64,000 bases of DNA from Arachnopeziza araneosa. Lineage: Eukaryota > Ascomycota > Leotiomycetes > Helotiales > Arachnopezizaceae. Positions within the stretch are counted from its first letter, which is position 1. Each line of letters starts with the position of its first letter. A program made the position numbers and the translations under genes. Shown in pieces: positions 1 to 10,447 of the stretch. A model generated the notes under the pieces. It was not told where the DNA came from, did not search any database, and was given only the letters and a program-made list of their open reading frames with translations. The DNA is taken from contig QYAI01000041.1 in NCBI GenBank assembly GCA_003988855.1, positions 111,300 to 175,299 of the forward strand. Direction: 5' to 3'.

Positions 1-1074
1 GTACAACCTACAGTATACTGTAGCATCCTTCAGCTACGAGATAAGATGACATGGATTGAAAGTTCATGCTCTCCATGTGTTCAAAAATGATTCTTCCCCA
101 GCCGACGCCCGGACCCTTCCATACCTAGAGATAGGAATCTTCCTATTTCAGAATATATATAGGAAATCACAGAGCGGTTGTCTTGAACCTCATCCGACTC
201 TTGGTCCGGGGGTAGAGCTCAGGAGCATCCGTCGGTACACAGGGAATTCCATGCAGCAGCGGGGAAGAATTGAAGTAGAGCACGATTCCGATGCTCTGGT
301 TCGCACTGACTCAGGTCAAGACAATGCTTCAAGGCCCAGGGCACTGCTTCGATTTGAGTGATCGCAAGTAAAGAAGCTGGAGTTCGGATGGTCTTTGCAC
401 AATATTCTGAGCCTCCTTTTCTGGCGCGACCCGCACCATGATCGATAAGCAACGATATGGTCGTGACTTGGCGTCATGGAAACTTCCACCCGGATCTCCC
501 TCTGGTCCATCCGGGGCCGCGATGTCTCCCAGTCTCTTGATCCATCCGCCATTCCACTCGGGGCGCGGGGAGCCCTATCAGACCCGGCGAATGGTGGAAG
601 GTCTACTGTCACGGCCCTGTGGCGTTCAGGAAGCGACCTAGAGACGAATGACGGCTGCAAAGGATACGCCTCAACTCTTCACGAAGCCTTTCACACCGGA
701 CAGTCCTCTCAGAGTGCCTGCACCGTGTGGACAGATTCCGGGATCTGGTATGGAACAATGTAAGAATTCCTTTTGGACAGAACCGATCCGAATTCGGTTC
801 CCAACCCACACCCATGGAGAGCCCTTAGCGATGCCGCATCGGACGGAGATGATTGATTCTTGCGTCCTTGGTCCTGTCCCGCCTCTCCGGATCCTCGAAT
901 ATGTGCCCCAGCGTCCACGATTTAGACCAGAGCAGAATTTCCTCAGATAAAGCAAATCCCCTTATGACAATCCATGGATAATAGACTCGCAAACCCTACC
1001 ATCCATCCATCAATTCGTCTCTTTAGCGCTCCCATGTTGCGGATGAGCTGGTAGGAGAATGCTCCTGATCAGCC
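1..1074. other. Intergenic/left edge, no gene recognised
   Basis: Only short overlapping frames of about 60-115 codons occur on both strands, and none reads like a protein family. The composition is fairly balanced and no repeat or RNA gene stands out. It may carry upstream sequence of the rhodopsin-fold gene that starts near 1075, but no specific promoter element is clear. Confidence 0.5.
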
Positions 1075-2224
1075 ATGGCAGGCATAATTGTCCAGTTTCC
1101 CTTGACCGCCGCGGATCACCACGCCGCTAAGGTCTTCGTCTGTGTAACCGTCGTGCTCATGGCACTTGCTCTCGCAGCCCTCATTGTGCGCCTTGCGTTG
1201 AAGGTCTGGGGTCCTGTGCATTTTGGCTGAGACGACTACTTGTTGACCATGGGATTTGTGAGAAGAGTACAGAGCTCGTCGCAGGTCAGATATCTAACAT
1301 GAATAGGTTTTGACCGCCGTCGACTGGGCCCTGTTACTGGGCAATATTGCATACTACATGCCATCGTCTCGGACAGCCATCTCTCTGCCTGGCCTCGAAA
1401 ATACCATCAGACAGGGCGTCATCGCAGTTCCTTTCTGGGCCATCTCCATTACCTGCATCAAAATAAGCGTGGCCGTACAACTCCTCCGCTTCCAGCAAGT
1501 CAAGTTTTGGAGAATCTCGTTATATCCCTTGATCGGAATCATCCTGTCCACCTCGCTTGCATATTTTCTAGTCAATCTACTTCAATGTTTTCCCCTGGCG
1601 GCCACGTGGGATTCAAGTATTGCCGGCGCAAGATGCATCAGTCACGACCGGTTCAGCCGAGTATCAAGGGCCCAGTCTGGGATCAACATCTCTACTGATA
1701 TCTTCCTCTCCCTCTTCCCCCTGACCTTTCTCTACAAACTCCACCGCCCCATGGCCGAGAAGGTCCTCATCCACGTGCTCATGGCCATGGGAATCACCGC
1801 CAGCGCAGCATCAATCACCAAGACGGCCTTGGTGTCCCAATGGGCCCACGACATCGACTCCTTCCGGGTTGGATTCATGATCTCGATGTGGACGTGCGTC
1901 GAGATGTTTGTGGGCATCATTGCTGCGTGTCTGCCAACGTTCAAGCCGGCCTTCCAGGCACTGCTCGTCCGCATTGGGATTGATTTCTCAATTCCTGGAG
2001 TCTACTCTTTTCCCCGCATTGTCAGTAGCGGGACGGCCACGGTGATGCCGACTCCCAACCCACCGCCCTCGAAGGAGAAGAGCGACGCTTCGGGATCCAG
2101 CCGAACGCTCGGGGACTTGAAATCGGAGAGTGGTGGGTACGAGGAGCTTGAGGAACTCTCATCCGAAGGATTGAAGAAGGAAGATTCGGGGCATGGTCTG
2201 AAATGCTGGCGCCAGGCTCGATAA
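1075..2224 (+). pseudogene. Fungal rhodopsin-fold (PTH11/SAT4-like) membrane protein, in-frame stop
   Basis: An ATG at 1075 opens a hydrophobic N-terminus that looks like a first membrane helix and reads up to ...WGPVHFG. A TGA at 1228-1230 interrupts it, immediately before DDYLLTMGF. Reading on in the same frame, a 49-nt GT..AG intron (1258-1306, branch CTAAC) joins exactly to VLTAVDWALLLGN, and the frame then runs to a stop at 2224. The remainder has about six hydrophobic segments, the family's N-x-x-x-D pattern (NISTDIFLS), ExFVGIIAACLP after the late helix, and a polar acidic tail of about 70 residues. The family (Pfam Fung_rhodopsin) normally has a G-x-DD block here, so TGA most likely replaces a tryptophan codon. 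Either the gene is a young pseudogene or translation starts at the ATG at 1249, giving a protein without helix 1. These proteins are usually plasma-membrane proteins of unknown or sensing function. Confidence 0.7.
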
Positions 2225-2746
2225 GCGCGGGAATTCATAGGCGGAGACTTGTACTGCATAAGCCACTTTTCAGGGGTTTTCTAACCAATTGGATATGCTT
2301 ATTTTCCTTTCTCCATACTATGTTTTGTTTTTAAAAGTGGATTTCGCTACATATGAGCCAGGGAGTACACTGCAGGATGGGCTGCTTGCATTAATTGAAG
2401 TGTATTAATTGCTCCGCGTGGACAGGGCCTGATGTGGCGAGGTAGCGTGCCGGTCCGACCAGCCTCCCACAGCGTCGGGCGTCATCAGGCCAACAGGACT
2501 GGCTCAACATGGTGCAGATTCCCGAGCAGACTGGCATCCGCGACGTCTTCCAACCTTCCAGAAGGACCAGGAAGTCGAAAGATCTGGCGACCCCTCAGCG
2601 CCAATCGTTAAATCAATAGAGGCCCATCAAGTCCACTAGTCCACCTCTGCAGTCCCGAAAGCCTTTGGTGATGCATATGCATTTCTCGCAGGATATTTAT
2701 GGGAAAGTGGAAGATGAGGCTAACTTACCATTCCTCTCTATCCAGA
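2225..2746. other. Intergenic, possible upstream remains of the esterase relic
   Basis: No open frame resembling a protein is seen. Some of this stretch could be the eroded 5' half of the carboxylesterase relic that becomes recognisable at about 2747, but I could not align anything in it to the family. Confidence 0.3.
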
Positions 2747-3274
2747 CTAAAGCAGAATGGTGTTCTCAATGCAGGAATCTTGGATCAAAACTTTGCTCTG
2801 CACTGGGTGCTTGCTAATGATACAATGTAGGCAATTTCGGCGTCTCCATATCTGCTAATGCAATATGGATATGCCGATTTCCCACCAACGAACTTCTTCA
2901 ATGAGTTTTCGATTCAGGCGGGCTGCGGTAACGGAACAGCGACGACCTTGGCTTGTCTCAGAGCAAAGACCAAGCGTAGCATTGCTGGGAAGAGTCAACG
3001 GTAGGAGGCAACTATCTGGAGTAAGCACCCTCAGTTTTCTCGATAGTAAATTTGCTAAAATCACCTACAGCACTGCGCCAGCGAAGGAAACCTCTTTGTG
3101 CAACCCATCTCTTCTCAGAGTGATCTCAACGCCTGGATCACACTGACTTTCCCTCTCTTCAACGACCTGGAGAAAGCAGAACGCCTCTCACTCTACCCCG
3201 TCACTGTCTCATACCAAGAAACCGCCTACGTAACCGCCCTCTGGCGCGCTGCGGGGTCCGATGTCCCGAAATAG
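2747..3274 (+). pseudogene. Type-B carboxylesterase/lipase relic
   Basis: Three in-order pieces of a fungal type-B carboxylesterase can be read. Near 2757-2827 is QNGVLNAGILDQNFALHWV, the conserved block before the nucleophile elbow. At 2831-3001 AISASPYLLMQYGYADF leads into AGC and CLR. At 3083-3274 EGNLFVQP continues through TFPLFND and LYP to a stop. In the family, about 50 residues including the G-E-S-A-G catalytic serine lie between pieces 1 and 2; here only a few codons separate them. The section between pieces 2 and 3 is also far too short (about 80 bp, ending in a TACAG acceptor-like site), and piece 1 ends in a TAG. The gene therefore cannot encode an active hydrolase. Identification rests on remembered family motifs. 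Confidence 0.72.
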
Positions 3275-4036
3275 AGCGTGCAGCGCTTGCTTATTTACTT
3301 ATCTAATGTTTATTGGAGAGTGGGAGGGGGAGTGTTGTAGATATGGTACCGATATGCGAGAAATATACATGCTGAACCAGCATTTCGTCGTTTCAGTAAC
3401 CAAGGTACTGAGATTTATGAGATGTGATATACGTATCGCGCGTCATCCTGCTCTCTCCGTGCACCCGTTGTTATTTCTATTTCTTTCCCCCGGTATCCCT
3501 CTTTGATGAACAAGAAATCAGAACCGCAAGACGTCAATACGCGTCTCAGACAAGCACTTAATCTTGCAATGCGGCGCTCTTAGACTCGTCTTTCATTGTC
3601 GAGAATTTCTCCGACTTGAGTAGAGGAGAGATTGTAGTATTTGGTTTGCGCTTCGACTCTACCATCTCTCGACGCTTCGGCGACGACGAGTTTTTCCCGC
3701 CGCGATCCCTCGTTCCTTTATTGTTTCGTCGTCTTCTCTCGCCCTTTGTAATGATCTTGTAATCTACAACCCCTGGGACTGGAGCGGTCGATAGGTAGGT
3801 TCCAAGTGCCGTTCAAAAGCAGTCAAGATCCACATTGCACGGTCTCTGGTAGAGTACGGAAACAGATGGACATGATCTAGCTATATATTTTCTGATTTAG
3901 ATTATGTGAAAGAAAAGAGACGTCTCCTAGTTTTGGGGAGGTCATGGACGGATATAGATACAGGTTTTTGCTTTTCGTATATACAATATAAGCACGCAGC
4001 CGTCCCACCCAGCTGTGCTACACAGGGGATGTATCC
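3275..4036. other. Intergenic with one unexplained open minus frame
   Basis: This lies between the esterase relic and the 3' end of the GH3 gene. The only coding-looking item is a minus-strand frame open from 3812 to 3558 (84 residues, basic, with no ATG near its upstream end), discussed in the findings. Nothing else is recognised. Confidence 0.4.
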
Positions 4037-6448
4037 CTAACCTAGCGTACCGGTCAACCTGATATCGCGGGAGCTGGCCCCGACGCTGACGCCGAACCCG
4101 GTGGTCGGCGTGACCCAGGCCCCGCCGCTCCAGTAGCTGAGATCCTTCCTCCGGAGCGGGAAGCTGACGGTCCCGCTGACGCCCGGCGCGAGGCTGAGCT
4201 TGCTGAAGCCGCGCAGCTGCTTGGGGGGGCTGGCGGCGGCCGCGGGCAGCGAGATGTAGAGCTGCGCGACCTCGGCGCCGGCGACGGTGCCGTTGTTGGT
4301 GATGGTCGCCGTGACGGTGGCGACGGTGTCGAAGAGGCCCTGCGTCCCGCCCGGGATCTTGGTCGTGGAGCCGGCTGACGTGTCGAGCGTGGAGACAGAG
4401 AGGTTGGAGTAGGCGAATGTGGTGTAGCTCAGTCCGAACCCGAACTCGTAGCGGGGCGTGATGGCATTCTTGTCGAAGTGGCGGTAGTCGATGAAGAGAC
4501 CCTCGGTATAACTATCGTCTCCCGTAGAGACGCTGGTTCCGTAATCACCTGCTGCTTTGGCGATTGTATAAGGGAGTTTGCCGCTGGGAGAGGTAGAGCC
4601 GTAGAGGACGTCGACGAGGCCGTTCCCGGATTCTTGGCCGGGGATACCAGCCCAGACGACGGCGACGACCGAGGGGAGTGCGAGGATGGTCTCTAGGATG
4701 AGAGGGCCAACAGAATGGATGACTACGATGACATTTTTATTGACGGCCGCGACAGCGGCGACGAGGTCATTGCCGCTATGCCATGGATCGAGGTTGATAC
4801 GATCACCGGCTACGTGTTCGACGGTGATGTAGCCTTCTCCTGAGTCGGAGTTGATGAAGACCATAGCATATGCGGCGGAACTTGCTACCGCTGCTCCGGA
4901 GCTGATTGAGTCCGTGGTTGAGGTTGTGAGAGTGGTGCCGTCGGTGGCCGCTTGAGCTTTGATGGCATCGTATGGTGCGATGAGATACTTGAGACATGTC
5001 AGTTTTGATGCATTGATACAAGAAGAGAGGCCAACTCACAGGGAACTGAGCAGTTCCACTACCCCATCCCATTGCCAGGGTTCCATTATCACATCCTCGA
5101 TCCGTGCATGCGTTTATCCCTGCAGTGTTGGCAAATGCATCCTGACCAATAATCGCCAGACTCTTTGGTTTCTTCAATGGCAGAGTCCCGTTCACATTCT
5201 TCAGCAACACTAGACCGTCTCTGGCAATAGCTCGAGCTACAGTACCGTGATTACCAGTGACTTGGACGTTTCCGCCTTTCCAAGATGTCCAGCCCGAGAC
5301 TGTGGGGTAACCTTGGTCTTGGCCAACAAAGTACCAGGCGGCGAGAATCCGCGTTACCATATCGTCCACCCGAGAGGCAGCAACCTGACCACTGAATTAT
5401 GTTAGAAACATACGGAGAGAGAGGTAACGGGACACACTTATTAATAGCAGTCTGAAGTGTACTTCCCCAAAGAATACTACTTTTGGCTCCGAAATTGTCA
5501 CCTGGCATGGTCATATCCTATTCTCGTGAGATTCGGTCGTGAATGGATGAGAGGGTAAATACCATTCCAGCATTGGCACTGCCGGCCGTTGTATGCTGAG
5601 CATTCCAATCACTCATGACATACCCTGCGAAATTGAGTTCGTCCTTCAACAAAGCCATCACGGCAGGGCTCTCGCACGACCAAGTGGTATTGATCTTGTT
5701 GTATGAGCACATCACAGCAGATACATTTGCATGGACAGCATCGGCAAATGGCCAGAGGTAGAGCTAGTTTACATTATTCATGAAATGCTCATCCCAGAGT
5801 GTGAAGACAAACCTCGTGCAGTGCCCGATCACCGATATTGGCACTCTGTGTAGCCCGGTTCAGCTCTTGCTCATTCCCGACTAGAGTTATGATCAGTCAG
5901 CTGTTCTGTGCAGCGTTTTTGTGAAACTTACTGAAATGCTTGGCACAAGCTTGTACACCAGCGTCTTGCATTCCCTGGACTGTGTGTGCCATCGCAATTC
6001 CAGACAAATAAGGATCATTCGAGAATCCCTCCCAGTTTCTCCCACCCTCAGGAATCTTGCCCAGCGGTCCACCTACTGGCCCTAATTGTACATGGACACC
6101 CAATTGCTTTGATTCTGAGCCGAGATAATTTCCTCGAGTATACATGAGGTTTACATCCCATGTGCTACCTGTTGTGATGCCAGCTGGGAAGGCAGTCACG
6201 CCCAAAGGATAGCGGACACCGAGAGGACCATCTTGAAGACATAGCTCTGGATATCCAATCTTGGAAATAGCAGCCGTATTTCCCACACATGCACCTTTCT
6301 CCCATCCTAGTCCCGTGACGATGTTGATCTTGTCCGCAGCTGTGAGTTGAGCGAGGGCAGCTTTGGCTTTTGTAGTCGCCACTGTCCAATCGCCGGCTGC
6401 GAGGATGGGATTGGCGAGAGCCAGAACGGAAAGAACAGCGGTTCTCAT
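4037..6448 (-). CDS. Secreted GH3 beta-glucosidase (Cel3A/BGL1-like)
   Basis: Hydrolyses terminal beta-D-glucosyl residues of cellobiose and cello-oligosaccharides outside the cell. Model: complement(4037..4987, 5040..5391, 5438..5517, 5563..5763, 5813..5880, 5932..6448), six exons, 722 aa, all phases closing. The protein starts MRTAVLSVLALANPILAAG, a clear signal peptide. The N-terminal barrel carries CLQDGPLGVR, GPVAGPLG-like GPVGGPLG, NWEGFSNDPYLSGI and KHFIGNEQELNR. The catalytic nucleophile is Asp in YVMSDWNAQHTT (about residue 247), followed by MDMTMPGD. The C-terminal alpha/beta sandwich has GLVLLKN, MGWGSGTAQFP, the acid/base region SGEGY and AGDR-x-NLDPWH, and a fibronectin-III-like tail (PKQLRGF, VGASSRDIRLT). 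Length and motifs fit the roughly 740-aa Trichoderma Cel3A group. No defect is seen. Confidence 0.95.
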
Positions 6449-7203
6449 GTTGGTAAAGAATAGGGGTGAGAAGAAAATGAGAGCTTCGCCATTGTGGCCG
6501 TCGTGGGCTTTAAAGCAAGAAGTCACCAAGTCCCCAATGCTCAATCTATCTCGCAAACGCCACTGCCGAAGCCGTTATAACCTTGGTAAGCAAGAAATCA
6601 TTGAATATGAGCCAATGCCTGCTGATTTCATTAAGTTTATAAGCGTGGCCTATGGCAGTCCGCCGGACATTGATCATCGCTGGGGAGTTCTCGTCACAAG
6701 GCCGGCAATAAAAGTAGCCATAGTTCTGATAAACATGCGGCTAACCCTCTTAAACGGACCACAAGCTTCCTGGCTCCGAGTCTGGGATTTGGGGTCCCCG
6801 CAATTGTGTGAAGTATAGTGCAGGAGAGGTGCCGATTGGTATGTTGGGATGAAGCGAGAAGTTCTCGGTTTAGCATAAATCGAAGACGAACCCTAATGCG
6901 CGGCGGACCGAAATGCCTCGAAACAACTTTGTTCCGAGATAAATTTGACAGGAGCCACATTGTTTGAAGGGGGATGAGTTCCTGCGAGGGTATTGTTTAG
7001 GTGGAGCATCCAAATGAGATGTGAGTTTGAAAAGTCAAAGACTCTTAAACAGCCAAGGGTGTAGAACATTGCACTACAATGCTCAAACTAGGCCTGAAAA
7101 CAGCGGACTGCAATTGAAAAACCCATTCAAGGAGCACTGGGAGCAGGTCACTTGGAGTGAAATAGAACCGCACCAACCATGAGACGCCTGCAAACAATCG
7201 ATT
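6449..7203. promoter_or_regulatory. Upstream region of the GH3 gene
   Basis: This 755-bp gene-free stretch separates the GH3 start from the 3' end of the oxygenase gene, both on the minus strand. It holds a GGCTAA hexamer at 6739-6744, the core bound by the (hemi)cellulase activator XlnR/XYR1 in other ascomycetes, and a palindromic GGGGTCCCC near 6792-6800. Such short motifs occur by chance, so regulatory use is only an inference. Confidence 0.3.
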
Positions 7204-8712
7204 CTATGTATCGACATCATATAGCACGTCGGTCCGAATAACATACTTCGCCGACGGTTTGTCACCTTGCCTCACACCAGTTCCTTCGTGGAGTAGACTG
7301 CCTTCAGTTTCTCCGTGCGGGAACATTGCCACGCTGCCTTGAATCGGCTTGACGGGATATGCGTTCATACTTCCCTCTCTCGCGCTGGGCAGGAAAAACG
7401 TTGTTTCTCCCCCTTCGAATTCGTCATTTAGGTAGATCAGGAAGGTGAAGAGCGAGGACTGCTTTGCGTCAGGTGGCGAAGAGTCGTAGATGTAAGTATC
7501 TTTTCTCTCATCGATTCCCGATGGTGGCCAGGCTCCATCTGTTCTGGTTAGTTGTATGAAAGAGAAGATGGAAGAAAACCCACCAATGTGTGCTCGATAC
7601 TCCGCTCCGGGAACATATCTGTAGACTCTAAATCTCCTGTTCAGTCCTCGAACCTTCTTCCCAGAAACCGTTGGAGGAACAAACGACTGTACCCTACTCC
7701 AGAGCTTGGAGCAAAAGGCGGCGTCCACGACCCAATAGAAGTTGTGCGCTAAAATGCTGCTTTCCTCCCCTTCTGCTCGAATCGGCGAATCAGGAGTGAA
7801 ACCCATGGCTTCCGCAGCCACAATAATTTGTGTACATTCGTTCGGTGATAAGACGCCTTGTAGGAGATGTAGATTTGGCACAATGGGATGGTGGTGGTGT
7901 GATGCGTTCGGAGGGGTAGTAGAAAGGAAGACAGTGTCGTTTCTTGAGGCGTAGAGGATTGCGGGATGATAATTCGCAGGCTTTCGTTGCAGACCTGGTG
8001 TCGTTTCAATGATCCTGAACTGTCTTTTGATATCTGGTGAAAGCGACTTGAAGATGCTCTTGTCTAGAACACTCTCGTAGATCCTCCTCCTCTCTCCCCC
8101 GGTCCTTAGATTCCAATGTTCCCTTGGTAAAATCGGACTTTCGATAGGGCATATCTCGATATTATAGTCGGTTGGTCCGGTAAGCCTGAGAATAGCATCC
8201 AACACAACAAGCAACTCCTTCTCCCTCTCGGTCCTACAATGCCCTTTTCCCTCCACCTGCTCCGCCAAACCACTTACCACATCCAGATCCCTCACCCATC
8301 GACATAATGCACCCAGCTTCGGCGTCTGACCTCTAATTCGCATCTCGGCCAGCAGGATCCTCGCCTCTGTGTATCCTCCATCTGCGAGTGCCCCGCTGAT
8401 TCTCGAGGTGAGATTCGAATCGGTGGAGGCATTGAAGCCGGTGGTGCACGCCTGCCGAAACTCGTACACTGCAGTTCGTAAATCCTTGCATGCTTTTGAT
8501 TTTATGACACTGGGATTGGTAGCGAGCGTGTTGAGTGTGTCGATTGCAATATCGAGGTCGTCCGCGTCGAGGCCAATTGACCGGATGGTTTTGGGGTCAG
8601 CGGAATCCTGATCGGGCGGAGGAGTGACAATGGCAGATGTTTTGATTTTCTTCGACGAAGGGGCGTCGATATTAGAAGCTTGCTGTTTTCTTTTGGCTTT
8701 ATTCTTGCCCAT
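7204..8712 (-). CDS. Prolyl-4-hydroxylase-like 2OG/Fe(II) oxygenase
   Basis: Predicted non-haem iron, 2-oxoglutarate-dependent dioxygenase that hydroxylates an unknown substrate. Model: complement(7204..7538, 7584..8712), 487 aa. The intron 7539-7583 is 45 nt and has no stop, so the unspliced frame also stays open. Removing it restores YRAHIDGAWPPSG, with the H-x-D iron ligands. The distal ligands are in LLHEGTGV (His) and YVIRTDVLY (Arg for 2-oxoglutarate), and the double-stranded beta-helix also has FLIYLNDEFEGGETTFFLP. The N-terminus MGKNKAKRKQQ...SSKKIK looks like a nuclear localisation signal, followed by about 250 residues of helical, unassigned sequence. The likely compartment is the nucleus or cytosol, since no signal peptide is seen. 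The exact substrate class is not inferable. Confidence 0.85.
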   Translation of the reverse strand: MGKNKAKRKQQASNIDAPSSKKIKTSAIVTPPPDQDSADPKTIRSIGLDADDLDIAIDTLNTLATNPSVIKSKACKDLRTAVYEFRQACTTGFNASTDSNLTSRISGALADGGYTEARILLAEMRIRGQTPKLGALCRWVRDLDVVSGLAEQVEGKGHCRTEREKELLVVLDAILRLTGPTDYNIEICPIESPILPREHWNLRTGGERRRIYESVLDKSIFKSLSPDIKRQFRIIETTPGLQRKPANYHPAILYASRNDTVFLSTTPPNASHHHHPIVPNLHLLQGVLSPNECTQIIVAAEAMGFTPDSPIRAEGEESSILAHNFYWVVDAAFCSKLWSRVQSFVPPTVSGKKVRGLNRRFRVYRYVPGAEYRAHIGGFSSIFSFIQLTRTDGAWPPSGIDERKDTYIYDSSPPDAKQSSLFTFLIYLNDEFEGGETTFFLPSAREGSMNAYPVKPIQGSVAMFPHGETEGSLLHEGTGVRQGDKPSAKYVIRTDVLYDVDT

Positions 8713-9019
8713 TGTTGTGGCCTGGTGATGATGAGGGAAGGTTGTGGAGGGGAATATTTTTCAGCGAGGGGCAAACTTGCGTGCAGATAGATCCATGCAT
8801 AAAAGTCAACAATCAGTTTGTGCAAAATTCATTACTTTCACGACCTGATTGTAATTATTGAGGTAGTTTAGAACAGCCCGATCAGTTGGCTTGTCTTTCG
8901 CGAAGACAAAACATAATTTTGTGTTATCCACCGAGGGCACATTGAACAATAATATAATCCGATAAACAGCCATCTCAAGTGAAGAGGCAATAATGTATTA
9001 ATTTTGTACTCTTTACTCT
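8713..9019. other. Intergenic between oxygenase start and F-box gene end
   Basis: 307 bp of AT-leaning sequence with no frame of note. It should contain the oxygenase promoter and the F-box gene terminator, both on the minus strand. No specific element is recognised. Confidence 0.5.
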
Positions 9020-10447
9020 TCAGTACCATCCATGGTCGTCCTCACCAATTTTGCCATTATCTGGGTTCAAGCTCAACATCCTTTGCCCTGGAAGTGTAAC
9101 ACCATTCTGAGCTTCAAAAATACCCGATATAGCCCTCTTTCCCATCCTGCCGAAAGAATCATAACCACCTTCTCCATTGATAGCCGCCCATTCTGGAGTT
9201 GACGGACTTGACCCATCACCTAGGTCACTCCATCTGGTAACCAGAATTGACTGTTTGAATTTCACCAGAGGATCACTTTTATCCTCGGACAGTTTCAATT
9301 CTACAAGATATTCGCTAGGACATTCCGTACATCTTCGCATAGGCCGACAGTTTGAGCAGAGGCTGATAATTGGCTGAGGACGAGTAAGATTCATCTGGAT
9401 CATTGGTCCTTTTTGAAGCTGTTGAGCGACTGTTTGTCGATGTTCGGGAATGTGTCCCAGAGCACATTTACAGATATCCATGAGCTTGCCATCTCTCCAA
9501 TGTGAACAGCAAGAGAAATACGGTGTATAGTCCTCTCGCGAGTAGAGCAGATGCCGTAATCCACTTGCTGGGAGCTTGGGAGCTGCAAATGTGCGACTGA
9601 CAACTCGCATGAGGAGGCGGCCCTTGTAGATGTAATACCGTGACTGGTGTGACCACTCGCTGTCTCGATCTTTCCAGCGCTTGTTCAGATCACCTAGTGG
9701 GATACCATGATTCGGCGAGTATTTCTCGTGTCGGAGAACAAGCTGGACGAATGTAAATGGGAGGCTATGACCAGGCGTGATTCTTAATCTGGGTGGGACA
9801 TAGCCAGGCTTGCCAACACTCACACAGTTGAAGAGAGGATTGAAGACTATGGTTGCTTTGAGACGCTCGTCACCAATTCGTGTTCTGGGATGATAGGTTC
9901 CACAGGAGAAGCAAAGGAGATGTCCTGGAAGATGTTCATCCATCTTCATTAGGAATTTATTCTTCTCGTCTTCATTTCCTTCCTCATTTAGATAAAGCCA
10001 AGGGTGAGGACCAAGTCGGGTTGCAAGAGTCTTGCTCGAGAATGCAAGACTTGCAACGTCAGATGGAGACAAGAAGCTGGCAATGAGTTCCCAAAGCGCA
10101 GCTGGGAGCCTCGCAATATCAGCCTCCCCAGCTGGACGCCATGGTTCCAACTCGGCCAGACGCGCTCTCAAGAGGGAGTCAAGGGACTCGTGAGAATCGT
10201 GATGAGCCAGTCCATGCAAGAGATCTGTATCATCCCGACGCTCTCCAGTTTGTTCATCTGTATTCTCCGCACCCTCGGGTCTATAAATAGCTCCATGCTG
10301 AAGCTGGCGTTGTCCAGTGGAAGGGTCAGGAACGGGCGTACTAGATTCTGAAATTGATTTCCTCAACTTATTCCTCGACTTTTTAGGCCGCAGTGCGTTT
10401 GCTAGCCGATTGGTGAAGCTCAACTTTCTCCCATGGACCTCAGTCAT
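9020..10447 (-). CDS. F-box domain protein
   Basis: Probable substrate receptor of an SCF ubiquitin ligase; the F-box binds Skp1. Single exon. The ATG at 10447 gives 475 aa starting MTEVHGRKLSF. The frame is open further upstream to 10732, but that extension is low in recognisable character, so I use the inner start. The N-terminal 90 residues are basic/polar and disordered. The F-box follows (about 110-150: IARLPAALWELIASFLSPSD, then ASLAFSSKTL). The C-terminal part contains cysteine pairs (CFSCGTYHPRTR, SCCSHW, CKCALGH, CSNCRPMRRCTEC) that could bind zinc, and a conserved-looking block ending TRWSDLGDG and RRAISGIF-like KRAISGIFEAQ. The target is unknown. It is tandem with the oxygenase gene downstream; no functional link is evident. 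Confidence 0.85.
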   Translation of the reverse strand: MTEVHGRKLSFTNRLANALRPKKSRNKLRKSISESSTPVPDPSTGQRQLQHGAIYRPEGAENTDEQTGERRDDTDLLHGLAHHDSHESLDSLLRARLAELEPWRPAGEADIARLPAALWELIASFLSPSDVASLAFSSKTLATRLGPHPWLYLNEEGNEDEKNKFLMKMDEHLPGHLLCFSCGTYHPRTRIGDERLKATIVFNPLFNCVSVGKPGYVPPRLRITPGHSLPFTFVQLVLRHEKYSPNHGIPLGDLNKRWKDRDSEWSHQSRYYIYKGRLLMRVVSRTFAAPKLPASGLRHLLYSREDYTPYFSCCSHWRDGKLMDICKCALGHIPEHRQTVAQQLQKGPMIQMNLTRPQPIISLCSNCRPMRRCTECPSEYLVELKLSEDKSDPLVKFKQSILVTRWSDLGDGSSPSTPEWAAINGEGGYDSFGRMGKRAISGIFEAQNGVTLPGQRMLSLNPDNGKIGEDDHGWY

